From NCBI RefSeq assembly GCF_002778285.1, contig NZ_NESM01000006.1, positions 98,703-162,702 of the forward strand: a stretch of DNA of 64,000 nt, read 5' to 3'. Origin of the DNA: Limnohabitans sp. 15K (GTDB lineage Bacteria; Pseudomonadota; Gammaproteobacteria; Burkholderiales; Burkholderiaceae_C). Within the stretch, counting starts at the first letter, position 1. Each line of letters begins with the position of its first letter. Made by a program: the position numbers and the translations under genes. A model generated the notes under the pieces. It made no database searches. It saw only the letters and a list, made by a program, of their open reading frames with translations, and was not told the DNA's origin. Shown in pieces: positions 63,047 to 64,000 of the stretch.

Positions 63047-63614
63047 ACTCGGACGCAGCTTTGGGCGCAGGCATACCCTTGCCATTTCATCAGCCGCAGA
63101 AGCGATTCGCGCGCTTAGTGCCAACTTTCCATCCTTTGAGAGGGAGTTGGTTGCGTCCGGTGAACGCGGGGTTGGCTACCGGGTGCTTGCTGGCCGAGAT
63201 TCCCTTAATTTGGAGCGATTGCACGAGCCCACCAGCTCCCAGCGCATCACGATTGCGCCGGTATTGTCTGGCGCTGGCGGAGATGGTTTGGGGCAAATCT
63301 TGCTTGGCGCAGCATTGCTTGCCGTCGCATGGTGGAACCCACTTGGCTGGGCTGCATCAGGTGCATTTCTGTCTCAGGCCACGCTCTATTCGGTGGGCAC
63401 AGCCATGATTCTTGGCGGTGTTGCGCAGATGATTGCACCCACACCTAAAGCAACTGAACCATCTGAGCGTCCAGAAAACAAGCCAAGCTACAGCTTCAAC
63501 GGTGCAGTCAACACGACGGCACAGGGTCACCCCGTGCCTGTGGGTTATGGTCGATTGATTGTGGGCTCGGCTGTGATCAGTGCAGGTATTGATGTCGACG
63601 AGATTCCTGCATGA
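63021..63614 (+). CDS. Tail assembly protein I (lambda I-like)
   Basis: 197 residues from MVTVILLGELGRSFGRRHTL. A ubiquitin-like N-terminus, two hydrophobic helices (ILLGAALLAVAWWNPLGW; LYSVGTAMILGGVAQM) and YSFNGAVNTTAQGHPVPVGYGRLIVGS (key: NGAVNTTAQG, VPVGYG) are typical of gpI. It overlaps the K-like gene by 26 bp. Confidence 0.9.
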   Translation: MVTVILLGELGRSFGRRHTLAISSAAEAIRALSANFPSFERELVASGERGVGYRVLAGRDSLNLERLHEPTSSQRITIAPVLSGAGGDGLGQILLGAALLAVAWWNPLGWAASGAFLSQATLYSVGTAMILGGVAQMIAPTPKATEPSERPENKPSYSFNGAVNTTAQGHPVPVGYGRLIVGSAVISAGIDVDEIPA

Positions 63615-63883
63615 CTGAACTAATCATCGGCGCAGGAGGTGGTGGCAAAGGGGGCGGAGGTGCTAGCGCACGCGTAGCCCAAGAAGCGCCTGACAGCTTA
63701 CGCTCCAAAGCCTATGCACGGGTTGTTGATCTCATTTCCGAGGGAGAGATTGAGGGCTTGGTCGATGGGCTCCAATCGGTATATCTGGACGACACGCCCA
63801 TACAGAACGCCGACGGTACAACCAATTTTTCTGGCGTAACGCTTGAGACCAGAGATGGCACACAGCAGCAAAGTGTTGATTAG
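63611..63883 (+). pseudogene. Tail tip / host specificity protein J, truncated
   Basis: Only 90 residues are encoded before TAG (63881-63883): the glycine-rich start MTELIIGAGGGGKGGGGA and the typical RVVDLISEGEIEGLVDGLQSVYLDDTPI. Lambda-type J proteins have about 1000 residues or more. The sequence after the stop does not continue J in any frame that I can see. Confidence 0.85.
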
Positions 63884-64000
63884 CCAGACAAACTGAGCCA
63901 GTGTTTGCATCGAATATTGAGCCACTGGTTTTTAAAGAATTGGCTTATTCGGTTGTGGATAAGTTTAGCTGTTCTGTGTTTTTAGCTCCTTTCGTTTTGG
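63884..64000 (+). other. Sequence after the J breakpoint
   Basis: One frame is open to the window end (from about 63880: LARQTEPVFASNIEPLVF, KELAYSVVDKFSCSVFLA). It does not resemble J and has no start here. It could be the edge of an inserted element or of another gene. Confidence 0.35.

Overview
The window reads as a Comamonadaceae-type betaproteobacterial chromosome (Burkholderiales). The gene order serC-pheA-tyrA-aroA/cmk-rpsA-ihfB-lapA-lapB, the AroA-CMK fusion and the tmRNA tag ANDERFALAA all fit that group. I cannot name a genus from sequence alone.

Region 1 (1-15633) is core genome. It holds the end of a hydantoinase B/oxoprolinase-type gene, a ComEA-like protein, lapB-lapA, ihfB, rpsA, fused aroA-cmk, tyrA, pheA, serC and gyrA on the minus strand, then an OmpA-family gene, ubiG, gph and ssrA (tmRNA) on the plus strand.

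Region 2 (15634-19464) is a small element inserted at the 3' end of ssrA. It carries a serine recombinase, a decayed DUF2924 gene and a HigB / HigA-IrrE toxin-antitoxin pair. A 256-bp segment starting with the CCACCA end of ssrA is repeated at 19465-19720, so the site looks like a tandem array of related elements.

Region 3 (about 20.3-29.9 kb) is visibly more GC-rich. It contains a LysR regulator divergent from a YeiH-type exporter, two ECF sigma/anti-sigma pairs, several exported proteins (NTF2-like, COG4315-type, beta-propeller), a DUF305 protein and a SorA-SorB sulfite dehydrogenase. Sulfite or oxidant handling is the most coherent reading.

Region 4 (30.2-64.0 kb) is a prophage. It starts with a second recombinase-DUF2924 cassette and a LexA-like repressor, followed by a two-gene pair of unknown function. 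A replication/recombination module follows (Sak4-like ATPase, SSB-like protein, helicase, PD-(D/E)XK nuclease, primase-helicase, RuvC-like nuclease), then a DNA methylase and a small-gene block. The HK97/lambda-like packaging, head and tail module runs from terS to the start of gene J, which breaks off after about 90 codons. A VapBC pair sits between terS and terL.

The strongest unexplained signals are non-coding: a bipartite motif with identical spacing upstream of three genes in two elements, 10-bp-phased TGCGGG-type repeats at several sites, and ten copies of AGTTGGCA in 148 bp beside the RuvC-like gene. A -1 frameshift site in the tail chaperone gene, a nonsense codon in the primase and a repressor promoter that looks leaderless are also worth checking.
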